The notes below the pieces were generated by a model. It was not told the origin of the DNA. It worked only from the letters and a program-made list of their open reading frames with translations, and searched no databases. From NCBI GenBank assembly GCA_964453665.1, contig CAYVQT010000094.1, positions 1 to 7,984 of the forward strand: a stretch of DNA of 7,984 nt. The letters run 5' to 3'. The translations under genes were made by a program, and so were the position numbers. Within the stretch, counting starts at the first letter, position 1. Each line of letters opens with the position of its first letter. This document shows, piece after piece, positions 1 to 5,621 of the stretch. Source of the stretch: DAOUTY01 sp964453665. Lineage in GTDB: Bacteria; Chloroflexota; Dehalococcoidia; SZUA-161.

Positions 1-2
1 TG

Positions 3-164
3 ATTACGGAGGCGATACCTTTCTGCTGTGACAGCGGCGCACGCCTTTCGGCGAAGATGATAGCGGCTGCTACCGGCAAAACGGTCGAAAAAACTGAGGT
101 GGTCGACAGCCCCTCGAGAACGGGCGCGTCCGTTTGCCATTACAGAGTACGCGTAAAGTCCTAG
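3..164 (+). CDS. 3' end of an unidentified gene (partial)
   Basis: The frame is open from the left edge and closes with TAG at 162-164, giving the last 53 residues of a protein whose start lies outside the window. The visible tail has a Cys-Cys pair near the left edge (PFCCDSG), a helix-like stretch (ARLSAKMIAATGK), and ends with strand-like segments around CHYRVRVKS. The pattern 'TGK-V-E...SPSR.G...C.Y.V' faintly recalls the C-termini of small V4R or L-2-amino-thiazoline-4-carboxylate hydrolase-like domains, but this is only an impression of sequence style. It lies 140 nt upstream of the CoA-transferase operon on the same strand with no clear terminator between them. An open stretch of 53 codons can occur by chance, so the call is tentative. 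Confidence 0.5.
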   Translation: MTEAIPFCCDSGARLSAKMIAAATGKTVEKTEVVDSPSRTGASVCHYRVRVKS

Positions 165-290
165 CCTTTCATCTTGCTCGGGTATGGCCGTAGCTTGCAA
201 GCATAGGGTATTATATAGCCAAGTTTTAATTATCATCCTACCCGCCAACGGCAACTCGCGTTATATACTGTTTAGAACTATATGAAATCA

Positions 291-299
291 AAGGGGTGA
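291..299 (+). promoter_or_regulatory. Strong ribosome binding site of CoA-transferase alpha gene
   Basis: AAGGGGTGA lies 5 nt before the ATG at 305 and differs by one base from the ideal anti-16S match AAGGAGGTGA. It fixes the ATG at 305 as the start. I found no convincing -35/-10 pair in 165-290; a TATACT at 264-269 has no acceptable -35 partner. Confidence 0.75.
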
Positions 300-304
300 T
301 GTAG

Positions 305-1081
305 ATGCTTAACAAAATATTTGCAAGTTTCGATGATGCGGTGGCGGATATTCCAGACGGCGCTGTAATCGCCGTTGAATGCTGGGGATACCCGGCAACA
401 CCTCATAACCTGATCGCTGCCCTGAAGAGAAAAGGCACGAAGGACCTCACCATTATCACGCATACCTTTATACCTCAGGTTTTCAGCGAGGAGCACGCCG
501 CCTTGCCTTCCGTGCTTCTTCCTCAGATGAAGAAGCTGATTTCGCCCATAGTGGGTATCATGAGGTTGGGCGCCGGAGACTTTGTGAGGGAGTACGTGAA
601 AAAGGGGATGGAGGTAGAGATTATGGGGCATGGCACCCTGGCAGCGAGGCTCTATGCCGGTGCTGCCGGTCTCGGCGGGATCTATGACCCCGTTGGGGTG
701 GGTACCATTATGGAGGAGGGTAAGGAGAAGCGGGTTATCAAGGGCAAAGAGTACATCTTTCAGGAGCCGCTCAAGCCTGATTACGCCTTTCTCTCAGGTC
801 ATAAGGCTGACCGGCTGGGAAATCTGGTCTACAGGGGTAACTACCGGTCGGACCAGCCAATGATGGCTATGGCAGCGAAGATGACCATCGCTGAGGTAGA
901 GAGGATTGTGGAAGTGGGTGAGATCGACCCGGAGCATGTTGTGACTCCGGGAATCTTCGTGGACCGAATTGTAGAGATACCTCCAGACGGCCTGGGCACC
1001 CCCGAAAAGGGAAGAGCCGTTATAGATCAACTGACCCAAATAGAAAGTGTGCGTGACTTGCTTTTCGGCAAGGTCGATTAG
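305..1081 (+). CDS. CoA-transferase subunit A (family I, 3-oxoacid/glutaconate type)
   Basis: This 258-residue protein is the alpha subunit of a heteromeric family I CoA-transferase, a cytoplasmic enzyme that moves CoA between an acyl-CoA and a free carboxylic acid. Visible family hallmarks are the glycine-rich segment GLGGIYDPVGVGT (residues 122-134), the core segment DYAFLSGHKADRLGNLVYRG (159-178), and the C-terminal run with AEVERIVEVGEI and VTPGIFVDRIVEI (196-225). Length is in the normal range for a separate alpha subunit. The beta subunit follows 27 nt downstream, so the two form one operon. The start is set by the strong ribosome binding site at 291-299. Substrate cannot be read from sequence: acetoacetate, glutaconate, propionate or another short or branched acid are all possible. 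A MarR regulator is encoded convergently beyond the beta gene and may or may not control it. Confidence 0.9.
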   Translation: MLNKIFASFDDAVADIPDGAVIAVECWGYPATPHNLIAALKRKGTKDLTIITHTFIPQVFSEEHAALPSVLLPQMKKLISPIVGIMRLGAGDFVREYVKKGMEVEIMGHGTLAARLYAGAAGLGGIYDPVGVGTIMEEGKEKRVIKGKEYIFQEPLKPDYAFLSGHKADRLGNLVYRGNYRSDQPMMAMAAKMTIAEVERIVEVGEIDPEHVVTPGIFVDRIVEIPPDGLGTPEKGRAVIDQLTQIESVRDLLFGKVD

Positions 1082-1108
1082 AGTACTGACTTAGCGGAGG
1101 CAAATGAT

Positions 1109-1774
1109 ATGAAGCAGAGACTTGATAGGGATACCATGGCTATGAGGGCGGCAAAGGAGCTTAAGGATGGTGACTGCGTCAATCTGGGATTCGGGATGCC
1201 AACGCTGTGCGCGCTGTACGTTCCCGAGGGGGTGAGGTTTGAGACCGAGGCCGGACTGCTTGGCTACGGGCGTCTGGTTATGGCGGACGAGATTGACAGG
1301 GCAGACTGGCACTACATAGATGCCAGCGGAAGGTTTTGTACCCCGGCGCCGGGCATGGCGATTTTCGATGTCGTTACTTCCTTTGCCATGATAAGGAGCG
1401 GACGCCTGATAAGCATTATGGGAGGGTTTCAGGTTTCGGAGAAGGGGGACCTGGCGAACTGGAACACTGGCGGCGACGCACTCGGCGGCACCATAGGCGG
1501 TGCCATGGACCTGGCTGTGGGATCGAGGATGGTGATCATCACCATGGAGCACACCACCAAGGAGGGAAAGCCACGGATAGTGAAAAAGTGCACTTATCCG
1601 CTTACTGCCAGAGAGAGTGTGGACCTGGTCGTAACCGACCTTGCCGTGATCGAGGTTAAACCGGAGGGGCTTCTGCTGAAAGAGGCTGCCCCTGGCTGGA
1701 CAGCGGAGGAGGTACAGGCTTTGACGGAGGCCAGGCTTATTATCGCCCCGGACTTCAAGGAGGTGGAGCTCTGA
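1109..1774 (+). CDS. CoA-transferase subunit B (family I)
   Basis: The 221-residue beta subunit carries the catalytic side of the enzyme. The N-terminal segment NLGFGMPT (25-32) is the usual beta-subunit loop. The active-site region reads TEAGLLGYG (46-54), where Glu47 aligns with the glutamate of the family SENG motif that forms the glutamyl-CoA thioester; Thr and Ala replacing Ser and Asn are a modest variation. Downstream come GGFQVSEKGDLANW, the GGAMDLAVGSRMVIITMEHT stretch (about 131-150) and KKCTYPLTA, all typical of this family. The ribosome binding site GGAGG at 1096-1100 is 8 nt before the ATG. Together with the alpha gene it should give a complete enzyme; there is no third gene in the operon, because a terminator-like hairpin follows the stop at once. 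The physiological acid substrate is unknown. Confidence 0.9.
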   Translation: MKQRLDRDTMAMRAAKELKDGDCVNLGFGMPTLCALYVPEGVRFETEAGLLGYGRLVMADEIDRADWHYIDASGRFCTPAPGMAIFDVVTSFAMIRSGRLISIMGGFQVSEKGDLANWNTGGDALGGTIGGAMDLAVGSRMVIITMEHTTKEGKPRIVKKCTYPLTARESVDLVVTDLAVIEVKPEGLLLKEAAPGWTAEEVQALTEARLIIAPDFKEVEL

Positions 1775-1778
1775 TTAA

Positions 1779-1820
1779 GGAAGGAGGTAGCTTTGGCTGC
1801 CGTCCTTCTCACCTCTTTTC
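1779..1820 (+). terminator. Terminator-like hairpin after CoA-transferase operon
   Basis: Just 5 nt past the beta-subunit stop, GAAGGA (1780-1785) pairs with TCCTTC (1803-1808), and GGTAGC (1786-1791) pairs with GCTGCC (1796-1801, one G-U), closing a TTTG loop with a single bulged G at 1802. A pyrimidine-rich tail with TCTTTT follows. This 12-bp stem is the natural end of the operon transcript. The T tract is not perfect, so efficiency is uncertain. The left arm also reads AAGGAGG, which looks like a ribosome binding site but is better explained as part of the stem. Confidence 0.6.
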
Positions 1821-1874
1821 ACATTGCCGCCGTCACTTCCCGGTAACTGCGCTACATCATTTACTGTTAAGGCG

Positions 1875-2411
1875 CTAGCCAACCTCAGGTTTCTTAACTG
1901 TTTTAACAGGCATGGTGATCTGTTCGGGATTTCCCGGCGATTTCCTCAGCTTCATATGAAGCATATCAAGCGCCTTTAACATCAACAGTCTGGTTAGTTC
2001 CTCAAGCTTTTCCAGTTCCTTTTCCGATAAGGCGGACATGATATCGGCAATCACGTCCTTCAGAACATCTACTCTTACCGAGCATGCCTCTTCACCTTTG
2101 GCAGTCAGTTTCACCTCAGTGAACGGGTGCCCCGGTTTCTTGGTTATTCTCTCAATGAGGCCATCTTTTTCCATCCGCTTCAGCATCACCGCAACGGTGT
2201 GCGGTGCCCTGAAGACCAGACGGGCTATCTCGGCAGGATGCAAGGGGCCGGGAAAGTCCCTGCAAGCCCACAGGACAGCGATCGATTCAGGTGTTGAGTC
2301 CACCTCGAGTAGCCTGGTTTCAATCACCCTGTTAATCGCGAACCAGGTGTGGCGAAGCTGTGCATAAGCGGTCAGAGATTCCCCCGCGAACTTATAGTCA
2401 TACATAGTCAT
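1875..2411 (-). CDS. MarR-family winged-helix transcriptional regulator
   Basis: The 178-residue protein has MarR architecture: an N-terminal helical dimerisation region (about 1-35), a winged helix-turn-helix with LHPAEIARLVFRAPHTVAVMLKRMEKDGLIER (about 57-88, the recognition helix around HTVAVMLKRM), a beta wing (about 90-103, PFTEVKLTAKG), and a long C-terminal dimerisation helix (110-155) followed by a polar tail. MarR proteins bind palindromic operators as dimers and usually release DNA on binding phenolic or other small ligands. The start at 2411 has GGGAGG at 2429-2424 on the minus strand, 12 nt upstream, a rather long spacing; an internal ATG at 2405 is less well placed. A perfect 14-bp palindrome overlaps its likely promoter, suggesting autorepression. 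It is convergent with the CoA-transferase operon and upstream of, but divergent from, the sulfotransferase operon; its targets are not known. Confidence 0.9.
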   Translation of the reverse strand: MTMYDYKFAGESLTAYAQLRHTWFAINRVIETRLLEVDSTPESIAVLWACRDFPGPLHPAEIARLVFRAPHTVAVMLKRMEKDGLIERITKKPGHPFTEVKLTAKGEEACSVRVDVLKDVIADIMSALSEKELEKLEELTRLLMLKALDMLHMKLRKSPGNPEQITMPVKTVKKPEVG

Positions 2412-2459
2412 AGGTAAATATCGCCTCCCCGAAATATCATCGCGCCAGGTTCATGTAAT

Positions 2460-2509
2460 ATCGACGGACATCGTCCATCAAGCGACTCTGCACAATGGCG
2501 ACCGTCGAT
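2460..2509 (-). other. Long imperfect stem-loop in the marR leader
   Basis: ATCGACGG (2460-2467) is an exact inverted match to CCGTCGAT (2502-2509). Inside it, TCG (2471-2473) pairs with CGA (2499-2501) and CCAT (2475-2478) with ATGG (2495-2498). This makes a 15-bp stem interrupted by a 3-nt and a 1-nt bulge, with a 16-nt apical loop. If marR transcription starts near 2507 as the -10 box suggests, the stem would lie at the 5' end of the marR mRNA, a position known in other transcripts to affect stability. Confidence 0.45.
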
Positions 2510-2513
2510 CTCG

Positions 2514-2542
2514 ATTATAACATATATGTTAATAGTTGCACC
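2514..2542 (-). promoter_or_regulatory. Candidate marR promoter with consensus -10
   Basis: On the minus strand the hexamer TATAAT occupies 2519-2514, a perfect sigma-70 -10 box. The -35 region at the correct distance (2542-2537, GGTGCA) is poor, so the promoter may be weak or need help. The predicted start is near 2507, giving a leader of about 95 nt before marR. Confidence 0.5.
2518..2531. promoter_or_regulatory. Candidate MarR operator, 14-bp palindrome
   Basis: TAACATATATGTTA is a perfect palindrome. It overlaps the upstream end of the marR -10 box and fills most of the -10/-35 spacer, the classic place for a repressor operator. Size, AT richness and symmetry fit MarR-type sites. Binding by the neighbouring MarR protein is inference. 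Confidence 0.5.
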
Positions 2543-2575
2543 CTCACCCTAACCCTCTCCCTTGACGGGAGAGGG
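2540..2575. repeat. CCCTCACCC/CCCTCTCCC hairpin repeat
   Basis: CCCTCTCCC (2553-2561) pairs exactly with GGGAGAGGG (2567-2575) across a 5-nt TTGAC loop, preceded by the near-repeat CCCTCACCCTAA. The element resembles REP-like dispersed repeats found in many bacterial genomes; only one copy is visible here, so dispersal is inferred from its style. It could also act as a transcript-end structure, but no T run follows. Confidence 0.5.
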
Positions 2576-2602
2576 AATAACGATATAGCGTTAGATTCAG
2601 AA

Positions 2603-2634
2603 ATGTAGGGGCGTTCAATTGAACGCCCCTACAT
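2603..2634. repeat. Perfect 32-bp palindrome
   Basis: The two arms are ATGTAGGGGCGTTCAA (2603-2618) and its exact reverse complement (2619-2634), with no unpaired centre. The GTAGGGGCG end followed by CGCCCCTAC is the style of short mobile or REP-like intergenic repeats. It lies 27 bp from the hairpin repeat at 2540-2575, so the two may belong to one composite element. It sits in a non-coding gap between divergent genes, a common location for such repeats. Confidence 0.6.
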
Positions 2635-2656
2635 GAAGGACGTACGTCGGATGCGC

Positions 2657-2684
2657 TTGACAGCGGTGGTATAATCGATATAGA
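2657..2684 (+). promoter_or_regulatory. Candidate promoter of the sulfotransferase-sat operon
   Basis: A perfect -35 hexamer TTGACA (2657-2662) is followed after 16 nt by TATAGA (2679-2684, 4 of 6 to consensus). A consensus TATAAT at 2670-2675 is also present but only 7 nt from the -35, too close to pair with it. Transcription would start near 2691, leaving a leader of about 148 nt. Confidence 0.5.
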
Positions 2685-2712
2685 CCGTCGTAATTGTTTA
2701 TCATCGCATGAT

Positions 2713-2746
2713 GGGCGGGTAGCGTTACTATCCTCCCTGCTTTTCT
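2713..2746 (+). terminator. Terminator-like hairpin in the sulfotransferase leader (possible attenuator)
   Basis: GGGCGGGTAG (2713-2722) pairs with CTATCCTCCC (2728-2737) across a CGTTA loop with one C-T mismatch and one G-U pair; TGCTTTTCTC follows. A small stem, ATCAT (2700-2704) with ATGAT (2708-2712), abuts it on the 5' side. It lies between the candidate promoter and the first gene of the operon, so it may act as a conditional terminator. No known riboswitch or leader peptide was recognised. Confidence 0.4.
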
Positions 2747-2828
2747 CGGTCACTCAAAGAATCTTTTTATCTTTCTACGCATTCGCTGGTGTTTTATCTC
2801 ACGTTTATCGACTGTGTAGCAATATTAT

Positions 2829-2834
2829 AGGAGG
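2829..2834 (+). promoter_or_regulatory. Ribosome binding site deciding the sulfotransferase start
   Basis: AGGAGG ends 1 nt before the ATG at 2836 but 4 nt before the in-frame ATG at 2839. Too short a spacing for the first makes the second the likelier start. Confidence 0.65.
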
Positions 2835-2838
2835 TATG

Positions 2839-4014
2839 ATGGCTCAACAGAAGCCTGCACGTCTGTTCGAACAGCCGTTTATTTTCGGCTCATTCCGCAG
2901 CTGGCTCAGGTTACTCTGGAACAACAGGGACGTAGACAGGAAGTTCATACCCCGCGCCCTGTTCGTCACGCTCGTCACGTTCCTCACGGGCCCCCTCAGG
3001 CTCTACGAATCGGTCCGATACGGCAGAACTGTTAAAAACACAGCGGTCCATCCCTCGCCCATTTTCATAATCGGCCACTGGCGAAGCGGGACAACTCACC
3101 TGCATAATATACTTTGCCAGGACAAGAATCTGGGCCGTGTCTCTATGTGGCAGGCATTTGCCCCGGGTCTGTGCCTGACCGGTGAAAAGTTAATTAAAGA
3201 ACCGTTTAACAGGATAGCCAGGAAAATGCATCCCACCAGAGAGATAGATAATATCCCACTCTCGTTGGATAATCCGGAAGAGGAAGACCTCGCAATTGCA
3301 AATATGTCGCCTTACTCCTACCTCCACATGTATACTTTTCCCAGACAGGCGCGCTACTTCTTCGAAAGATATATAACCTATTTCAGCAGCCTGCCTCAAT
3401 CGATCATCGCCGAATGGAAGGAATTCTACGTGACAGTCCTGCGCAAGGCCACTCTGGAAGCCGGAGGCAGGCAACTTGTCATTAAGAACTGCGCTGACAG
3501 CGCACGCATCAAGACGCTGCTCGAGCTTTTTCCCGATGCAAAATTCATCCATATCTACCGCAATCCTTATGATATCTTTCGCTCAACCCAGCATCTGTAT
3601 GGGACTGTTTTGAAGCGGGCTCAGGTGCAGGAAATCAACCTGAATGAAATCAAGGACTGGGTCCTTCTTTTTTATACGCAGCTCATGCAAAGGTTTCTGG
3701 CCGATAAAGAGCTCATTCCGGCGGGCAACCTCGTGGAGGTGAAATATGAGGACCTGGAAAAGGAACCATTAGCACAACTGCTCAAAGTATATGAGACTCT
3801 GAGTCTGCCTGGATTCGCCGAGGCGGACCCAGCCTTCTGCGCATACCTCGATTCGATTGCCGGCTATAAAAAGCTTTCGCATAAGACGCTGGACGATGAC
3901 GCCATAAACAAAGTAAACCAGCACTGGCAATTTGCGTTTGACGCATTAGGCTATGAACGTCTTGCACCAGCGAGTCGAAAAAAGAGCGCGCGGGGGAAAT
4001 CAGGACAAGGCTGA
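2839..4014 (+). CDS. PAPS-dependent sulfotransferase
   Basis: This 391-residue protein is predicted to transfer the sulfuryl group from PAPS to a hydroxyl or amine of an acceptor. The 5'-phosphosulfate-binding loop is FIIGHWRSGTTHLHNIL (76-92, with Arg82, Ser83, Gly84, Thr85, Thr86). The 3'-phosphate site is IYRNPYDIFRS, with Arg241 and Ser249 at the canonical eight-residue spacing. These fit the Sulfotransfer_3-like group of bacterial enzymes, which includes mycobacterial Stf-type proteins. An N-terminal segment of about 70 residues (aromatic and basic, with a hydrophobic patch near ALFVTLVTFLTGPL) precedes the fold and could associate with the membrane, suggesting a lipid or quinone-like acceptor, but this is inference. 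The C-terminus is a basic tail (SRKKSARGK). It heads an operon with permease, cysC and sat, which would supply PAPS. The acceptor is unknown. Confidence 0.87.
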   Translation: MAQQKPARLFEQPFIFGSFRSWLRLLWNNRDVDRKFIPRALFVTLVTFLTGPLRLYESVRYGRTVKNTAVHPSPIFIIGHWRSGTTHLHNILCQDKNLGRVSMWQAFAPGLCLTGEKLIKEPFNRIARKMHPTREIDNIPLSLDNPEEEDLAIANMSPYSYLHMYTFPRQARYFFERYITYFSSLPQSIIAEWKEFYVTVLRKATLEAGGRQLVIKNCADSARIKTLLELFPDAKFIHIYRNPYDIFRSTQHLYGTVLKRAQVQEINLNEIKDWVLLFYTQLMQRFLADKELIPAGNLVEVKYEDLEKEPLAQLLKVYETLSLPGFAEADPAFCAYLDSIAGYKKLSHKTLDDDAINKVNQHWQFAFDALGYERLAPASRKKSARGKSGQG

Positions 4015-4061
4015 AGGGCTTGGGGCAAATAGCCTGAGCACTATTTTATCCCTGGACTGTT

Positions 4062-4883
4062 ATGGAAATAACAACACCGTTGTTTGCAGCAATTGCTATT
4101 CTGGGCCTTTTTTGTGAATATATGGACGCTTCAATCGGCATGGGTTACGGCACTACCCTGACTCCCATCTTACTCATTGTGGGATTTTCACCATTGGAAG
4201 TGGTCCCTGCTGTGCTGTTGGGCCAACTTGTCGGCGGAATAGTCGGGGGGCTCGCTCATCACCGGTTAGGCAACATAAGCCTGGACTTCAGGCGAGACGA
4301 ACAATTGATAAAGACAAGACTGCGCAGGTTGGGTTATCTACCAAGATCAACTGATTCAAAAGTCATCTTCATCCTTGCTGTCTGTGGAATTATAGGAGCG
4401 CTGTTCGGTGCATTCACCGCAATAAATATTTCAAAAGTTGCCCTTCAAACTTACATTGGCGCAATGGTCCTGGCAATAGGGGTTATAATTATTATACGCC
4501 GAAATCGCGAAGGCTCCCTTTCCTGGAAAGGTCTCGTCGGCGTAGGCCTTTTGAGCTCTTTCAACAAGGGGGTAAGTGGAGGCGGGTATGGCCCCCTGGT
4601 AACGGGTGGGCAAATAATAAGCGGTAGAGAGACGAGAAGTTCGGTAGGGAGCACAACGGTCGCCGAAGTAGTTGTCTGCATAGTGGGTTTCCTAAGCTAT
4701 CTGCTGGTCAAGGGGGACATCTTCTGGAAACTCGCTGCGGCCACGAGTATAGGTTCGATAGTCGCAGCACCGTTCGCCGCACTAACCGTAAAAAAGGTGA
4801 GCTCTAACAAGTTAAAGCTTGTCATAGGTTTAGCTACCATAGCACTCGGAACCTTCACCTTGATAAAAACATTCATTCTGTAG
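4062..4883 (+). CDS. TauE/SafE (TSUP) family permease, possible sulfate transporter
   Basis: The 273-residue protein is an integral membrane protein with about eight hydrophobic segments (roughly 7-27, 31-42, 45-66, 101-120, 128-146, 155-170, 198-216, 222-242, 252-271). It shows the two-fold repeat of the TSUP family: YMDASIGMGYGTTLTPILL (20-38) in the first half and FNKGVSGGGYGPLVTGGQ (167-184) in the second. A charged loop (about 68-100) separates the early helices. TSUP members move sulfite, sulfate, sulfonates or other organic anions. Its position between the sulfotransferase and cysC, with only 14 nt before cysC, suggests sulfate uptake for PAPS synthesis, although export of a sulfated product is another possibility. 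No good ribosome binding site precedes the ATG at 4062, so translation may be weak or coupled to the gene upstream, 47 nt away. Confidence 0.85.
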   Translation: MEITTPLFAAIAILGLFCEYMDASIGMGYGTTLTPILLIVGFSPLEVVPAVLLGQLVGGIVGGLAHHRLGNISLDFRRDEQLIKTRLRRLGYLPRSTDSKVIFILAVCGIIGALFGAFTAINISKVALQTYIGAMVLAIGVIIIIRRNREGSLSWKGLVGVGLLSSFNKGVSGGGYGPLVTGGQIISGRETRSSVGSTTVAEVVVCIVGFLSYLLVKGDIFWKLAAATSIGSIVAAPFAALTVKKVSSNKLKLVIGLATIALGTFTLIKTFIL

Positions 4884-4897
4884 AAAAAGGAGCGGAG

Positions 4898-5512
4898 ATG
4901 ACAGAACCAAAAAGTAAGAACATCACCTGGCACAATTCTCTGGTCACGCGTGAAGACCGGGAAAACAGAAACCGTTACAAAGGGGCGGTCCTATGGCTGA
5001 CAGGCCTGCCCAGTTCCGGTAAATCTACCCTGGGCCACGAGGTAGAAAGACTCCTGTTTGAAAGGGGCTGCAACTCCTATGTGCTGGATGGGGACAATAT
5101 CCGGCACGGGCTCAACAAGAACCTTGGATTTTCTCCAGAGGACCGAAAGGAGAATATTCGCCGCATCGGAGAGGTCGCCAGGCTGTTTGCTGAGGCCGGA
5201 GTGATTGTGTTCACTGCCTTTATCTCACCATACCGGGAGGATCGGGATCAAGCAAGAACGTTGAACGATGAGGGGAGGTTTTTCGAAATCTACTGTGAAT
5301 GCTCGGTCAGCGAGTGTGAAAAGAGAGACCCCAAAGGGCTCTGGGGGAAAGCCCGTAAAGGCGAGATCCCGGAGTTCACCGGCGTGAGCGCTCCCTATGA
5401 AGAGCCCCTGGCTCCAGAGATAATCGTTCAAACCCATAAATACAGCCTGGAGGAATGCGCTGAACAGATTATACGCGACCTGGAAGCGAATGGTATTATT
5501 CCGCCCTTGTAA
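4898..5512 (+). CDS. cysC: Adenylylsulfate (APS) kinase
   Basis: CysC phosphorylates APS on the 3'-hydroxyl with ATP to give PAPS, in the cytoplasm. The 204-residue protein has the P-loop GLPSSGKST (36-44), the DGDNIRHGLNKNLGFS segment (64-79) that binds APS, ENIRRIGEVARLF, the FISPYR motif with Ser110 at the family phosphoserine position, and the C-terminal lid DPKGLWGKARKGEIPEFTG with APYEEP (about 144-170). Length is normal for a stand-alone kinase, slightly extended at the N-terminus (WHNSLVTREDRE, as in many CysC). The ribosome binding site AAAAAGGAG (4884-4892) begins 1 nt past the permease stop, so the two are cotranscribed. With the downstream sat gene it makes a complete PAPS supply. 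All key residues are present. Confidence 0.95.
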   Translation: MTEPKSKNITWHNSLVTREDRENRNRYKGAVLWLTGLPSSGKSTLGHEVERLLFERGCNSYVLDGDNIRHGLNKNLGFSPEDRKENIRRIGEVARLFAEAGVIVFTAFISPYREDRDQARTLNDEGRFFEIYCECSVSECEKRDPKGLWGKARKGEIPEFTGVSAPYEEPLAPEIIVQTHKYSLEECAEQIIRDLEANGIIPPL

Positions 5513-5544
5513 AGATTACGCATGAAATAAAAATCACCATATTC

Positions 5545-5571
5545 GACACCTTTTTTATCAGAAGTAGTGTC
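5545..5571 (+). other. Intercistronic hairpin between cysC and sat
   Basis: GACACCTT (5545-5552) pairs with AAG (5562-5564) and GTGTC (5567-5571), with a bulged TA, across a 9-nt loop. The stem is not followed by a T run, so it is unlikely to be a terminator; it may set mRNA processing or stability between the two genes. The 109-nt gap here is the longest in the operon. Confidence 0.3.
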
Positions 5572-5621
5572 CTGACAACGGTGCATGACTTTGGCTTGGC
5601 TGATTTGAATAAGGAGGTAAT

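Noticed and set aside
193..202. Palindrome GCTTGCAAGC upstream of the CoA-transferase operon
   Set aside because: Ten base pairs of perfect symmetry with no promoter nearby is too little to call a regulatory site.
1091..1552. Open frame of 153 codons antisense to the CoA-transferase beta gene
   Set aside because: It overlaps a clear family member on the other strand and lacks a domain signature.
1781..1846. AAGGAGG followed by a TTG and a 17-codon frame after the CoA-transferase beta gene
   Set aside because: The ribosome-binding-like sequence is one arm of a 12-bp hairpin with a pyrimidine tail, better explained as a terminator; the frame is too short and unremarkable.
2657..2675. TTGACA and TATAAT in close succession
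   Set aside because: Only 7 nt separate them, too short for one sigma-70 promoter; the TTGACA is better paired with TATAGA at 2679-2684.
2544..2753. Open frame of 69 codons on the minus strand in the repeat region
   Set aside because: It is built from palindromic repeats and hairpins and has no gene-like features.
2823..2828. TATTAT as a -10 box for the sulfotransferase
   Set aside because: No -35 at a suitable distance, and it would leave no room for the ribosome binding site in the transcript.
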